From Acidobacteriota bacterium (GTDB lineage: Bacteria; Acidobacteriota; Terriglobia; Terriglobales; Acidobacteriaceae), in assembly GCA_021778845.1 (NCBI GenBank), contig JAJYBU010000014.1, positions 34,801-98,800 on the forward strand: 64,000 bases of DNA, in the 5' to 3' direction. Under the pieces are notes generated by a model, which ran no database searches, was not told the DNA's origin, and saw only the letters and a list, made by a program, of their open reading frames with translations. Made by a program: the position numbers and the translations under genes. Positions 28,126-37,384 of this stretch are shown here, in pieces. Positions within the stretch are counted from its first letter, which is position 1; each line of letters begins with the position of its first letter.

Positions 28126-30711
28126 TTAGAACTCGTAATGCATCGAGAGTGTAAGGAGGTTGGCGTGGAAGTTTCTGGGAGCAGTGAACCCGTAGGCGGG
28201 TCCGCTTCTCGCGGTATTCGGCACCGTGCTGCACAGTACAGGCGTCAGAGACGGTGTGCCAATCGCAGCCAGCGCGTTCGTGTTGCAATACTCCGCGCCG
28301 GAAGGACCGCCCTCACCATAACCGTAGTAGTCGTACTCGCCCTTCCAGATCAGCCCTGGGTGAACCGTCCATGCAACGCTGACAAAGGGGGTCTGGTATG
28401 CGGATACCAATGAACCATTTACATCGCCGGTATCGGTGAAGAGCCGGCTGCCGTTCACGGAGCTGATGCGATAGCCGAGATCCGACTGGAACTTGGGAAC
28501 CGGAATCAGCGACAGAGCGACCGAGCCGTACTGGGTTGGAGCGTCCTCGAAGTCCTTCACTGGGCCAGTCAGGACGGTGTTCGATCCGTACCCTTTAGCG
28601 ATCGGAATGCAGAGGGACCCGGTCGAGGTTGCAACGCCCGAGTAGACGCCCCCTCCGGGCAGGAAGCTCGCCGCGGCTTCAACGCAGCTATTGGTCGACG
28701 TGTACACATCGTCATAGGCGTAGTTGAGGTCCAATCCGTAATGCTGGTTTGGCATCAGATTCGCGCCCAGGCTCACTACCCGGGTGTGGCTGAGGTGGCC
28801 CAGTATGAACGGGGAGGCGGTGCCTGTGTTGTTGGTGTTGTTGTGCTGTTCCAGGTCGTTGTAAGCACCTGAAAGGGTCGCCCACGTCTTCGGGTGATAT
28901 ACCGTGTGCACTCTGTAGTGCTGCGTCTCCCGCGGATCTATAGGCGTGAGGACGTTATCGTTATAAATGAACTCGGCGCTACCATTGACGGTCCAGTTGT
29001 TGGAAGGACGCAGAGCAACCGTGAGGATTCCGCCATTTTCGTTGATTTTCACCACCGCGCTGTTGGTGCCAGTCGCTGCATCCTGAACGATGGTGTTAGA
29101 GCGGTAGCGATAGGTGAGCGAGAACGCGGCGCGTGCTGACGGATCCCAGCCTATCGTCGCGTTGTTGATGATGAACCTTTGACCGAAGTAGCCAGTAAGC
29201 GCCGTACCATAGGCTGGACCTCCTTCAAAGGGCCCGTTGCCAGTGGTCACAGTGGCGGAGCTCAGCGCGGGGTTGTTGATGGTGTCCGTGCCCGAGGCGA
29301 TCTTCTCGGTGGTTCCGCTCGTGAACTCGGCAGCGCCGGGCTGATGGACATTGGAGAAGGTGATCTGATCAGAGAAGTTGACCTTCTTGGTTGCCTGCCA
29401 GGTGATGCCATAGTCCGCGGCGATTACACGCCGCTGGGCGTATGCAAAGCCGGTGTATGAGGTTGAGCGGGTAGTGCTGCTCAAACCTTTGAAGTTCTCG
29501 TAATAGTTGGGCAGATTCATGTTCGCTTTGGTATAGCGCAGATCGCCATTCATCACGATGTTCTTGATGCTGGAGCTTTGCATCCGGAAGATCTCCGTGG
29601 GGAAGATCTCACGCGTCGGCTGAGAGCGGAAGTAGCTGCGGATCACGTAGCACGCGGGATCGATGATCGGCAACCCGCCAGTGGGATTCGCAGTAAGGAT
29701 CGAGGCCCCAACAGCGCTGCTGCAATTGGCCGTGTTGGTGAGCACACCGCTGCTGTTATAGCCATAGGGCATGGAGCTTTGGTAGCTATGCAGCAGCGCA
29801 ACCCTGGTTCCGTCCGCCTCCTGCACGGTAAAGTATTGAGGAGCCATGGTGAAGTAGGAGTCGCCCTTGTAATGGTCGACCTGCTCTTCGAAGGTGAACT
29901 TGGTGCCGTTGACAGGCTTCCAATCGATTCCCCCGGTGAAGTCGTCCGTGCTGTTGCGCTGATATTCCTCGAGGATAAGTTCCTGTCCCGCGATGGAGTT
30001 GCCGCTCGGAGTCTGGCTCGGCCCCTGGAAGATGTTCTGCGAATAGGCGAAGCGCAAAGTCACCTTCGACAGCGGGAAGAGGGTCAGATTGGTGTCCGTC
30101 ATGCGGCGCACCGTGTTGAACATGAAGGGGGATTGCAGGACCTGCGGCGATGGATACGGGGTCGTGGAACCGCTGATGGGAATGGAGTACCCGGCAGGGA
30201 TGTTCGGATTCCCGAGCAGATCGTAGTCAAAGTACTGGCGGTCACGCCGGAAGGTACCGGCGAACTCGTAGAGCTTGCCCTTGGAAAAGTCGAGTCTGGC
30301 GAAGTTGTTGGGGTCTCCGCCAAATCCTGTGGTGAAGGCTGAGAGCTGGTCGAGCAGCGAGTGCTTGCTGCCGGGTACGGCATGCAGTGTAAACGCCTGG
30401 CCTAATACCCTTGGGCCGGAGTGAAGATTGACCAGGGTGTCATACATGGCACCGCTGCCATAGATTCCGGCGACGTGACCACCGAGGTCCGCCGTCTGAT
30501 GGACAACAAATCCATCCTGAAGCGTGGGTTGGGGTTCTTGTGAAACGCTGGAGGAATTCGCAGCAAGGGCAGCGCCCTGAGCACCTGCGATTCCCGTCAT
30601 CAGCAGTAGAATAGCGACTCCAATGCTCCCTGCGACCCGGCGGGTCCTGCTACATGTGGGATCTTCATTGGATTGCCGACCAAGTTTCATCTTTATCATT
30701 TCAAGCCTCAC
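28126..30711 (-). CDS. MtrB/PioB-family decaheme-associated outer-membrane beta-barrel protein
   Basis: 861 aa, signal sequence, 'HQTADLGGHVAGIYGSGAMYDTLVNLHSGPRVLGQAFTLHAVPGSKHSLLDQLSAFTTGFGGDPNNFARLDFSKGKLYEFAGTFRRDRQYFDYDLLGNP', alternating strands, terminal ...SMHYEF; adjacent to a decaheme cytochrome. Confidence 0.82.
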   Translation of the reverse strand: MRLEMIKMKLGRQSNEDPTCSRTRRVAGSIGVAILLLMTGIAGAQGAALAANSSSVSQEPQPTLQDGFVVHQTADLGGHVAGIYGSGAMYDTLVNLHSGPRVLGQAFTLHAVPGSKHSLLDQLSAFTTGFGGDPNNFARLDFSKGKLYEFAGTFRRDRQYFDYDLLGNPNIPAGYSIPISGSTTPYPSPQVLQSPFMFNTVRRMTDTNLTLFPLSKVTLRFAYSQNIFQGPSQTPSGNSIAGQELILEEYQRNSTDDFTGGIDWKPVNGTKFTFEEQVDHYKGDSYFTMAPQYFTVQEADGTRVALLHSYQSSMPYGYNSSGVLTNTANCSSAVGASILTANPTGGLPIIDPACYVIRSYFRSQPTREIFPTEIFRMQSSSIKNIVMNGDLRYTKANMNLPNYYENFKGLSSTTRSTSYTGFAYAQRRVIAADYGITWQATKKVNFSDQITFSNVHQPGAAEFTSGTTEKIASGTDTINNPALSSATVTTGNGPFEGGPAYGTALTGYFGQRFIINNATIGWDPSARAAFSLTYRYRSNTIVQDAATGTNSAVVKINENGGILTVALRPSNNWTVNGSAEFIYNDNVLTPIDPRETQHYRVHTVYHPKTWATLSGAYNDLEQHNNTNNTGTASPFILGHLSHTRVVSLGANLMPNQHYGLDLNYAYDDVYTSTNSCVEAAASFLPGGGVYSGVATSTGSLCIPIAKGYGSNTVLTGPVKDFEDAPTQYGSVALSLIPVPKFQSDLGYRISSVNGSRLFTDTGDVNGSLVSAYQTPFVSVAWTVHPGLIWKGEYDYYGYGEGGPSGAEYCNTNALAAIGTPSLTPVLCSTVPNTARSGPAYGFTAPRNFHANLLTLSMHYEF

Positions 30712-30819
30712 TTGAATAAAACTCGCTTACCTAAAAGCCTTGAATCCGCGTGCAAAGCGATGCGGAGTCCACGCCGCTCCCTCCCTTGGCTGCAAGGGAG
30801 CGACGCAGGTCCATAATCA

Positions 30820-31767
30820 TTACCGGAGGAACGCCGAATTCATGTTTGAACCATGAATGTAGGTGTGGCAGCTCGTACACGGCACGCTGTCCGACGATCC
30901 CTGGCCCTGCCCGTGCACGTTGTCGGCACCGACCAGGCTGTGGCACTGATTGCACAGCGTATTGATGTTGGGCATATTCAACAGCCGGGCATTCACTGAA
31001 CCGTGCGGGGTGTGGCAGGCCAGACAGCCTTCGGCCTTGACCGGCGGATGCTCATACACGAACGGTCCACGCGTCTCCGTGTGGCACTTGGTGCAGATAA
31101 GATTCTGATCCGCGGTCTGCTTCAGATTGTTCGGCAGGAACGTGCCGTGCACATTGTGGCAGTCGCTGCACTTGATGAGGCCTTCGTTTACCCGGTGATG
31201 AAAGGGCATGTTGAACGCCGGCTTGATGTCGGTGTGACACTTGTAGCAGAGGGTCGGCTGCGTGGCGACCAGCAGCTTCGTATCCGGCACCGACTTGTGA
31301 ACGCTGTGACAGCTCAGGCAGGTTACGTCGGCCTTGGCGTGCGGCGAGCGCAGGAAGTCGGGGTGCGTGTTGGCGTGGCAACCCAGGCAGGTCTTGTCGA
31401 TCTGCTGGGGCGTCAGCTTGTCGAAGCGGACGATCTTGGTGACATCGCCACCGCCGTCCACGTGCGCCTGCCCTGGTCCGTGGCAGCTCTCGCAGGTGGC
31501 GCCAGCGCCGCCATGCTTGAGCGCCAGCTTGGAGTGCGGGTTATCAGCCATGGCATCCGCCTTATCCTTGTGGCAGGTTGCGCAGGTATCGTTGCCTACG
31601 TAGCCATTCTGGCTGGCGGCGGGAACAGCCGCGGCGGTCGAATGCTTCAGAGTTTGGGTCTGGGGCTGCGTCTGGGCAGTTGCCACGCGGGCACCGCACG
31701 CGGTCAGAACCCCGACCGCCGCAACCAGAAGGAAGAACATCGTTATTTTGCGGGGCAATTGCCACAT
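30820..31767 (-). CDS. DmsE/MtrA-family decaheme c-type cytochrome
   Basis: Ten CXXCH by hand count (CATCH, CESCH, CLGCH, CLSCH, CYKCH, CSDCH, CTKCH, CLACH, CNQCH, CTSCH), signal peptide. Confidence 0.92.
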   Translation of the reverse strand: MWQLPRKITMFFLLVAAVGVLTACGARVATAQTQPQTQTLKHSTAAAVPAASQNGYVGNDTCATCHKDKADAMADNPHSKLALKHGGAGATCESCHGPGQAHVDGGGDVTKIVRFDKLTPQQIDKTCLGCHANTHPDFLRSPHAKADVTCLSCHSVHKSVPDTKLLVATQPTLCYKCHTDIKPAFNMPFHHRVNEGLIKCSDCHNVHGTFLPNNLKQTADQNLICTKCHTETRGPFVYEHPPVKAEGCLACHTPHGSVNARLLNMPNINTLCNQCHSLVGADNVHGQGQGSSDSVPCTSCHTYIHGSNMNSAFLR

Positions 31768-31873
31768 ACGGTAACACCTCTATTTGGCGCGTTAGTTTTG
31801 TTGCACAATCTGCTGCTTGAAGTCGGCCATGCCATCAACAGCAGCAACCATAGTTCAGCTGTCTCGAACTACC

Positions 31874-31889
31874 TGTGACTTTCATCACA
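31874..31889. promoter_or_regulatory. CRP-type palindrome TGTGACTTTCATCACA
   Basis: Perfect TGTGA-N6-TCACA about 115 bp upstream of decaheme cytochrome start. Confidence 0.75.
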
Positions 31890-32027
31890 AATGCCAATAA
31901 AAAAATGACGCATTTGTCAGATTGCCTCATGCTGGCACATCAAGTAGCTGATAATAAACTTCTTATACTAGAAGAAAGGACTGAATCTTAGGACGATATA
32001 CGGTGAAATAGTGCGAATATCGGATAT

Positions 32028-32043
32028 TGTGATGCGCATCACA
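32028..32043. promoter_or_regulatory. CRP-type palindrome TGTGATGCGCATCACA
   Basis: Fully palindromic 16-mer upstream of cytochrome operon. Confidence 0.75.
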
Positions 32044-32266
32044 GCAGTATGTTCAGCCTAGGCATTCTATGGGGAGGGCTAGGAATTTGTACCGTCGCAG
32101 GTCCGCTTCCAGGGTCGTTGCATGTTGATGCGATCAACCAAGGAAAGTAGACGCTGATAGTAGCGTCAAGAACAGCGGCTCAGGTGTTGATAGTGGATTT
32201 AGCTGGGCCGGCTGCACCTGTACGGGAGCCTGACACCAGACGATGTAACCGAAGACAGAGTGGACG

Positions 32267-32419
32267 TTACCTTGGAAGTTGGGCGAAGCAGATGGTCGTA
32301 GCTAGATTAGCGATGAACAGCACCAGGAATGCGACGAGGATGACTACGACACCGCCCACCGTTAGCCGTTCCCAGAAATCTGAACCCTCACGCATACGCA
32401 TCTCCCGTTTTACTGGCAT
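32267..32419 (-). CDS. Small single-TM protein (50 aa), hypothetical; below ORF-track cutoff
   Basis: MPVKREMRMREGSDFWERLTVGGVVVILVAFLVLFIANLATTICFAQLPR*; hydrophobic helix; GAGGG upstream of ATG. Confidence 0.55.
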   Translation of the reverse strand: MPVKREMRMREGSDFWERLTVGGVVVILVAFLVLFIANLATTICFAQLPR

Positions 32420-32465
32420 GACCATGGCCCTCATCAGCAACTTTACAGCGCGTACTGAGGTTTGC

Positions 32466-32481
32466 AGTGACCACGGTCACA
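32466..32481. promoter_or_regulatory. CRP-type palindrome AGTGACCACGGTCACA
   Basis: GTGACC-AC-GGTCAC in divergent interval about 90 bp upstream of crp-like gene. Confidence 0.6.
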
Positions 32482-32565
32482 TGCGCAGCATGGGCTGTCC
32501 TGTGGCGTTGAAGCACCGCGGGCAGCAAACCCGGCCCCATATTCCTTTCTAGAGAGCAGACACGA

Positions 32566-33279
32566 ATGACACTTCTTCAACAACACGCCAACACCAGCTG
32601 CAACAACTGTTCGGATCGTTCGCTGCGCATCCTGTGCGATCTTTCGGGGCCGGCGCGGGTGGACTTCGAGTCGCTGGGCATGCAGATGAAGCTGCCGAAG
32701 CGCTCGATCATCTTCCAGGAAGATGACGTTTGTGACGCCGCCACGATTGTCTGCATGGGGCAGGTCAAGCTGTCCTGCACCTCGCGCGAAGGCAAGACGC
32801 ACATTCTGAAGATTGCGGTTCCGGGAGACCTGCTGGGGCTGGGCGCGGCGATCTCGGGAACGCACTTCGAGGTGACGGCGGAGACCATCGAGCCGTGCGT
32901 GGTGAAGAAGATTCGCCGCAGCGAGCTTCTGGCGTTTCTGGAGAAGTATGGGCAGGCGAGCATGCTGGCCGCCAAGGCGCTGTCGGAGGAGTACAAGTCG
33001 GCGTTCTTTGATGCGCGACGGCTGGCGCTGTCGGGCTCTACGGCGGGGAGACTGGCTGGAGTGCTGCTGGAATGGGGCCGGGCGGCCGCAGGTTGCAATG
33101 GCACGGACATGCGCTTCACCATGGCGCTGACGCATGAAGAGCTTGCGAATCTGGCGGGGACGTCGCGTGAGACCGTGACCCGCGCCCTGGGCAAGTTCCA
33201 GAAGGATGGATTGATCGAGATTCACGGCTCGTCCTTCCGCGTGATCTCAGCGACTGGACTGGAGAGCCTTTCCACGTAG
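32566..33279 (+). CDS. Crp/Fnr-family transcriptional regulator
   Basis: cNMP-binding-like N-domain and HTH 'LTHEELANLAGTSRETVTRALGKFQKDGLIEI'; N-terminal CNNC...C. Confidence 0.92.
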   Translation: MTLLQQHANTSCNNCSDRSLRILCDLSGPARVDFESLGMQMKLPKRSIIFQEDDVCDAATIVCMGQVKLSCTSREGKTHILKIAVPGDLLGLGAAISGTHFEVTAETIEPCVVKKIRRSELLAFLEKYGQASMLAAKALSEEYKSAFFDARRLALSGSTAGRLAGVLLEWGRAAAGCNGTDMRFTMALTHEELANLAGTSRETVTRALGKFQKDGLIEIHGSSFRVISATGLESLST

Positions 33280-33461
33280 GCGATGGAGACTCGCTCGCCG
33301 GTGGGGTTGGAGCGTCTCTCACCTCATCAACTGATCGGCTAGTACGCGTTTCACGTGCACGACAGACAGGGCCATGGCGGCGTGTGGGCCGCTGCGTCTC
33401 AGCCTGATCGCCGCTTAGATAACAACTTCGTCATGTATTAAATCTTTCATCTACGGTGGCT

Positions 33462-33477
33462 TGTGATAACTGTCACT
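33462..33477. promoter_or_regulatory. CRP-type site TGTGATAACTGTCACT
   Basis: One mismatch in right half; upstream of usp gene. Confidence 0.45.
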
Positions 33478-33624
33478 GCTATTCACTTTGAAACCGCATT
33501 GAATCAAAACACGATTTGCATCGCACATACGTTACATCGGTGGTGGCGATTGTGACCGACGATGTTTGCTTTCCGAGAAATAGGGCGGATGGATCCATCC
33601 GCGCTGAGAAAGGAGTAAAGGAAG

Positions 33625-34533
33625 ATGCCTGGTTTAGCCAAGAAGATGCGCTCTCCCTTTAGGCGGGTTTTATTCGCCAGCAATTTCTCAGTGGGATTCG
33701 AGGGGGCATTCCAGGCCGCACTCCATTTCTGCCAGATGAATAAAGCCTCACTGCGCATCTTGCACGTCTGCAAGGTGGATACTGCGCTCGGTACCGACGC
33801 TGGACTGTTTACGGATACTGGCGCGAGGGAGAAATCTGCGTTACGACTGTTGCGCCAGATGAAGGATCGTGCATCTGCATTGGGTGTGAGTTGCACGACG
33901 CGGCTAGAGACCGGAGTCGCGTCTGAAAAGATTCTTGCGGAGATTGAATCGGCACAGACCGACCTGGCGATTCTGGGCACAAGCGAGCCTCGCGGCTCCA
34001 AGCGGCTTGCCTTTGGACCGACAGCGGAAAAGGTGATGCGCAAGGCTACGTGCCCGATCATGACCGTGGGTCTGGTGGCTGCAGATATGATGACGCCCAA
34101 CGCTGCGCGGGGCCCGGTAATCTTTGCCACGGACTTTCATTCTGTAACTCGACAGGCAATTCACCTGGCCGTGACGTACTGCAAGAGCACAGACTTGCGA
34201 TTGCATTGCCTTCACGTGCTGCCGCGCACACTACAACCTGCGCCCGGCGACCAGACGCTGCCCGAACTTTTGACCTGCGCCTTGAAGCATCTCGTGGCAA
34301 CCAGTCCCGTCCATATCGATGAGTCGGTCTATCACGTGAGTTTTGGAAGCGAAATCTCCAACTCAGTTGTGGACTATGCGCGGCAACAGGCAGCGAGCCT
34401 GATCATTCTGGGGGTTCGCCGCTCCAGCATCCTCTCTGCGGATGATCCGTTACCGATCGTCTACCGGATTATCACGGAGGCTCCCTGCCCTGTCATGACG
34501 ATTCTGTTCGACGCTGATCCCGACCCGGAGTGA
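33625..34533 (+). CDS. Universal stress protein, two UspA-like domains
   Basis: 'FRRVLFASNFSVGFEGAFQAALHFCQMNKASLRILHV' and second 'PVIFATDFHSVTRQAIHLAVTYCKSTDLRLHCLHVLP'; 'LIILGVRRSS'. Confidence 0.88.
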   Translation: MPGLAKKMRSPFRRVLFASNFSVGFEGAFQAALHFCQMNKASLRILHVCKVDTALGTDAGLFTDTGAREKSALRLLRQMKDRASALGVSCTTRLETGVASEKILAEIESAQTDLAILGTSEPRGSKRLAFGPTAEKVMRKATCPIMTVGLVAADMMTPNAARGPVIFATDFHSVTRQAIHLAVTYCKSTDLRLHCLHVLPRTLQPAPGDQTLPELLTCALKHLVATSPVHIDESVYHVSFGSEISNSVVDYARQQAASLIILGVRRSSILSADDPLPIVYRIITEAPCPVMTILFDADPDPE

Positions 34534-34644
34534 CAGTTTAATCCTCGATCGGCGGCATCAGGTCTGACCGAGCTCTTTTCTTCAGCATGTCGATCGCGTA
34601 AGCCGGAGACGGACGAGCGAGCCCATCCACAGATCAAGAACTGC

Positions 34645-34693
34645 GCCTGTAGATCAAGGGCTATGCGTGACGCACAGCCCTTGATCTACAGGC
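34645..34693. terminator. Long hairpin between convergent genes (18-bp perfect stem plus 4-bp apical stem)
   Basis: GCCTGTAGATCAAGGGCT ... AGCCCTTGATCTACAGGC. Confidence 0.7.
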
Positions 34694-34712
34694 ACGGTTT
34701 GCTGTGTGCAGA

Positions 34713-35867
34713 TTAGTGGACAGCGGGTTCGTAGTGGCAGAAGGGATCGCTCGCAAGCGCATCGCCGGTCGCGGCGAAGGCCCGCGCACGCGATCCGCCG
34801 CACAGAGCACGATACTCGCAGCGTCCGCACTTGCCCTTGAACAGATTGGGATTGTGAAGCGCCTGGAACATCGGAGCGTTGCGGTAGACGTCCTGAAGCT
34901 GATCGGTGCGGACGTTGCCCGTGGCCAGCGGAAGGAAGCCGGCCGGGCAGATGTCGCCCTGATTGGAGATGAACATGATGCCGTGGCCATCGCGGATGCC
35001 GAAGCCACGATAGACGGGAGTGCGCTCGATCTCGGCGGCGACCATGCCCGCCTCGCGCATGCGGCTCAGCGCAACGCGGCGATAGGACGGCGCCTCGGTG
35101 GTCGCGACCGCAAACGGAGCAACCTTCGATTGATCGTAGATCCAGTTCATCAACTGCTCGCCGCGCTCGCTGGAGATCGGCTGCAGCACCTTGCCACGGC
35201 CCACTTCGATGAGGAAGAAGAGACTCCAGCGCATCACCGGGAAGTTGCTCTTCAACAGCTCGTAGATCGCCGGAATGTCGTCGACCGTCTCCTCGGCAAC
35301 CAGGGTGTTGATCTGGATGGGAACGCCAAGGCTGGCCGCATTTTTTGCTGCGGCGATGGTCCAGTCGAAGCAGCCTTCCACGCCGCGCACCGCTTCATGG
35401 CGCGCAGCCGTGGAGCCGTCGAGGCTGAGGCCGAAGCTGTCGATGCCATGATCCCTGAGGCGGGCCATCACGTCGAGCGTGAGATCGGAGGTCGCGCTGG
35501 GAGTAATTGAGACGTTGATGCCAAGCGAGCGTGCATAGTCCAGGAGGTCAAACAAGTCCGTGCGGCGGAGGGGATCGCCACCGGTGAAGACCAGGTGCGG
35601 CGTGGGCTTGTTGAAGGCCGCGATTTGGCGCAGCAGGCTCCGTCCTTCCTCATAGGAGAGTTCGTCGGGGTGCGGCGTGGAGACAGCCTCAGCGCGGCAG
35701 TGACGGCACGCCAGGCCGCACGCCTGCGTCATCTCCCAGTAGACCAGCATCGGCTGGCTGGAGTAGTCGTGGTTGGCAGAGTGGTGCGGGTGCGTGGACG
35801 GATGTCCTTGTCTGGTGGGAGTGGTGGGGATGGTGCGAATATCCAAAGACGAAGTTGGGGACGACAT
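34713..35867 (-). CDS. Radical SAM/SPASM protein (AhbD/TIGR04053-like)
   Basis: 'EMTQACGLACRHCRAEA' (CX3CX2C), 'FTGGDPLRR', C-terminal 'GKCGRCEYRALCGGSRARAFAATGDALASDPFCHYEP'; adjacent to hemG-type gene. Confidence 0.88.
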   Translation of the reverse strand: MSSPTSSLDIRTIPTTPTRQGHPSTHPHHSANHDYSSQPMLVYWEMTQACGLACRHCRAEAVSTPHPDELSYEEGRSLLRQIAAFNKPTPHLVFTGGDPLRRTDLFDLLDYARSLGINVSITPSATSDLTLDVMARLRDHGIDSFGLSLDGSTAARHEAVRGVEGCFDWTIAAAKNAASLGVPIQINTLVAEETVDDIPAIYELLKSNFPVMRWSLFFLIEVGRGKVLQPISSERGEQLMNWIYDQSKVAPFAVATTEAPSYRRVALSRMREAGMVAAEIERTPVYRGFGIRDGHGIMFISNQGDICPAGFLPLATGNVRTDQLQDVYRNAPMFQALHNPNLFKGKCGRCEYRALCGGSRARAFAATGDALASDPFCHYEPAVH

Positions 35868-35878
35868 GGGTAGTTCTC

Positions 35879-37351
35879 CTAAGAGGCGACAGGAACGGGT
35901 GAAGCATTGGATTCGGTGCTGCGCGGCGCAGCGGAGGGCTGCTGCATAATTTTTTTGGCAGTATCCATTCCGCTTTGAATGCAATCCGGAATTCCGGAGC
36001 CGCGGAATGCTGCGCCTGCGAGAAAGAGCCCTGGATGCGCTTCGACTGCGCGATCGATCTCATCAACCAGCACGCTGTGGCCGACGTTATATTGCGGGTT
36101 GGATTTCTTCCAGCGATAGGCCCGGGCCAGTACCGGCGTTGCGGTGATGCCCATGATCTCGCGCAGCTCCTGCCGCGCCATATTGATCAGCATCGCCTCA
36201 TCCTGCTCGACCAGATCTTCCGTGAGCGCGCCGCCGATGAAGACGCGCATCAGCACACAGTCGTCGGGCGCACGATGGTTGAACTTCGTGGAAGACCACG
36301 AGCACGCGTTGATCTTGCGACCTTCTGCGGCGGGCACGATGAAGCCAAAGCCGTTCAGAGCGCAGGTTAGTTCACTGCGCCGAAACGCCAGCGACACCGT
36401 CGAGGTGGAAACATAGCGGATGGCGCGCAGCCTGCCAGCCAGTGCGGGATCGAGCTGCTGAACGATGTCCGCAGTCACATACGCGGGCGTGGCGAAGACG
36501 ACATTGTCGGCCAGAATGGACGACCCATCGGACAGATGGATGCTGTACTGATTGCCTTCCATGGTGAGCGATTGCACGCGGCAGTTGAGCCTCACCTGCT
36601 GCGGATTGAGCCGCGCCGCAATAGCGTCAGGAAGCTGCTGGAGGCCGCCGGAGAGCGTCGTGAACATCGCCGGAGGCTTGGCCGTTGACGTCTTCGCTGC
36701 CTTGGACGCCTGGCCTGCCTGCGCCTTCTTCCGCTTCATCATGCCAAGCACCAGGCTGCGGTGAGTCTTCTCCATGTCCGCAAATATCGGGAAGGTGCTG
36801 CGCAGGCTGAGGCGCTCGGGATCGCCGGCGTGGATGCCGGCCATCAGCGGTCCGGCGATCTTGTCCAGCAACTCCTGCCCCATGCGCCGGCGAACAAAGC
36901 TCGCGAGGCTCTCGTCAGGGTCGGATTCGTTTCTTCCTACGAAGATCTCGAGGCCCATGCGCAGCTTGCCTGGCCACGAGATCAATCCCGACCGCAGGAT
37001 GGGAAGGATCATCGTCGGCGCCATCAACATCATGCCCTCAGGCATCGGATGCAGGCGGCCACGGTTCAGAACATAGGTGGACGGCGTCGCGGTATGGTTG
37101 GAGCCGATGATCTGGTCGCCCAGCCCAAGCTCGCGGCAGAGGTCCACCGCTGCGCGCTTCTGCGTGAGGAACGAATCGGGGCCACCTTCGATCAGGAACC
37201 CGTCAGCGGAGTCGGTCGTGATCTTGCCGCCGAGATGGCCGGAGCTCTCCAGTAACTCATAGTTGGCAACCGAGCCTGCGGAAGTTTGAAGGGCATACGC
37301 GGTCGCAAGACCCGAGATTCCTCCGCCGATGACGACTGTCTTCCTCATCAC
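35879..37351 (-). CDS. hemG: Protoporphyrinogen/coproporphyrinogen oxidase (HemG/HemY type)
   Basis: FAD motif 'VVIGGGISGLATAYAL', 'SSGHLGGKITTDSADGFLIEGGPDSFLTQKRAAVDLCRELGLGDQII'. Confidence 0.93.
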   Translation of the reverse strand: MMRKTVVIGGGISGLATAYALQTSAGSVANYELLESSGHLGGKITTDSADGFLIEGGPDSFLTQKRAAVDLCRELGLGDQIIGSNHTATPSTYVLNRGRLHPMPEGMMLMAPTMILPILRSGLISWPGKLRMGLEIFVGRNESDPDESLASFVRRRMGQELLDKIAGPLMAGIHAGDPERLSLRSTFPIFADMEKTHRSLVLGMMKRKKAQAGQASKAAKTSTAKPPAMFTTLSGGLQQLPDAIAARLNPQQVRLNCRVQSLTMEGNQYSIHLSDGSSILADNVVFATPAYVTADIVQQLDPALAGRLRAIRYVSTSTVSLAFRRSELTCALNGFGFIVPAAEGRKINACSWSSTKFNHRAPDDCVLMRVFIGGALTEDLVEQDEAMLINMARQELREIMGITATPVLARAYRWKKSNPQYNVGHSVLVDEIDRAVEAHPGLFLAGAAFRGSGIPDCIQSGMDTAKKIMQQPSAAPRSTESNASPVPVAS

Positions 37352-37384
37352 GCTGTCACACTTCTAGTCAGCATTCTGACTCCT

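Noticed and set aside
34713-35867. Radical SAM/SPASM protein as a peptide (RiPP) maturase
   Set aside because: No precursor-like small ORF nearby; pairing with a HemY/HemG-type gene favours a heme-related role, though this is not proven.
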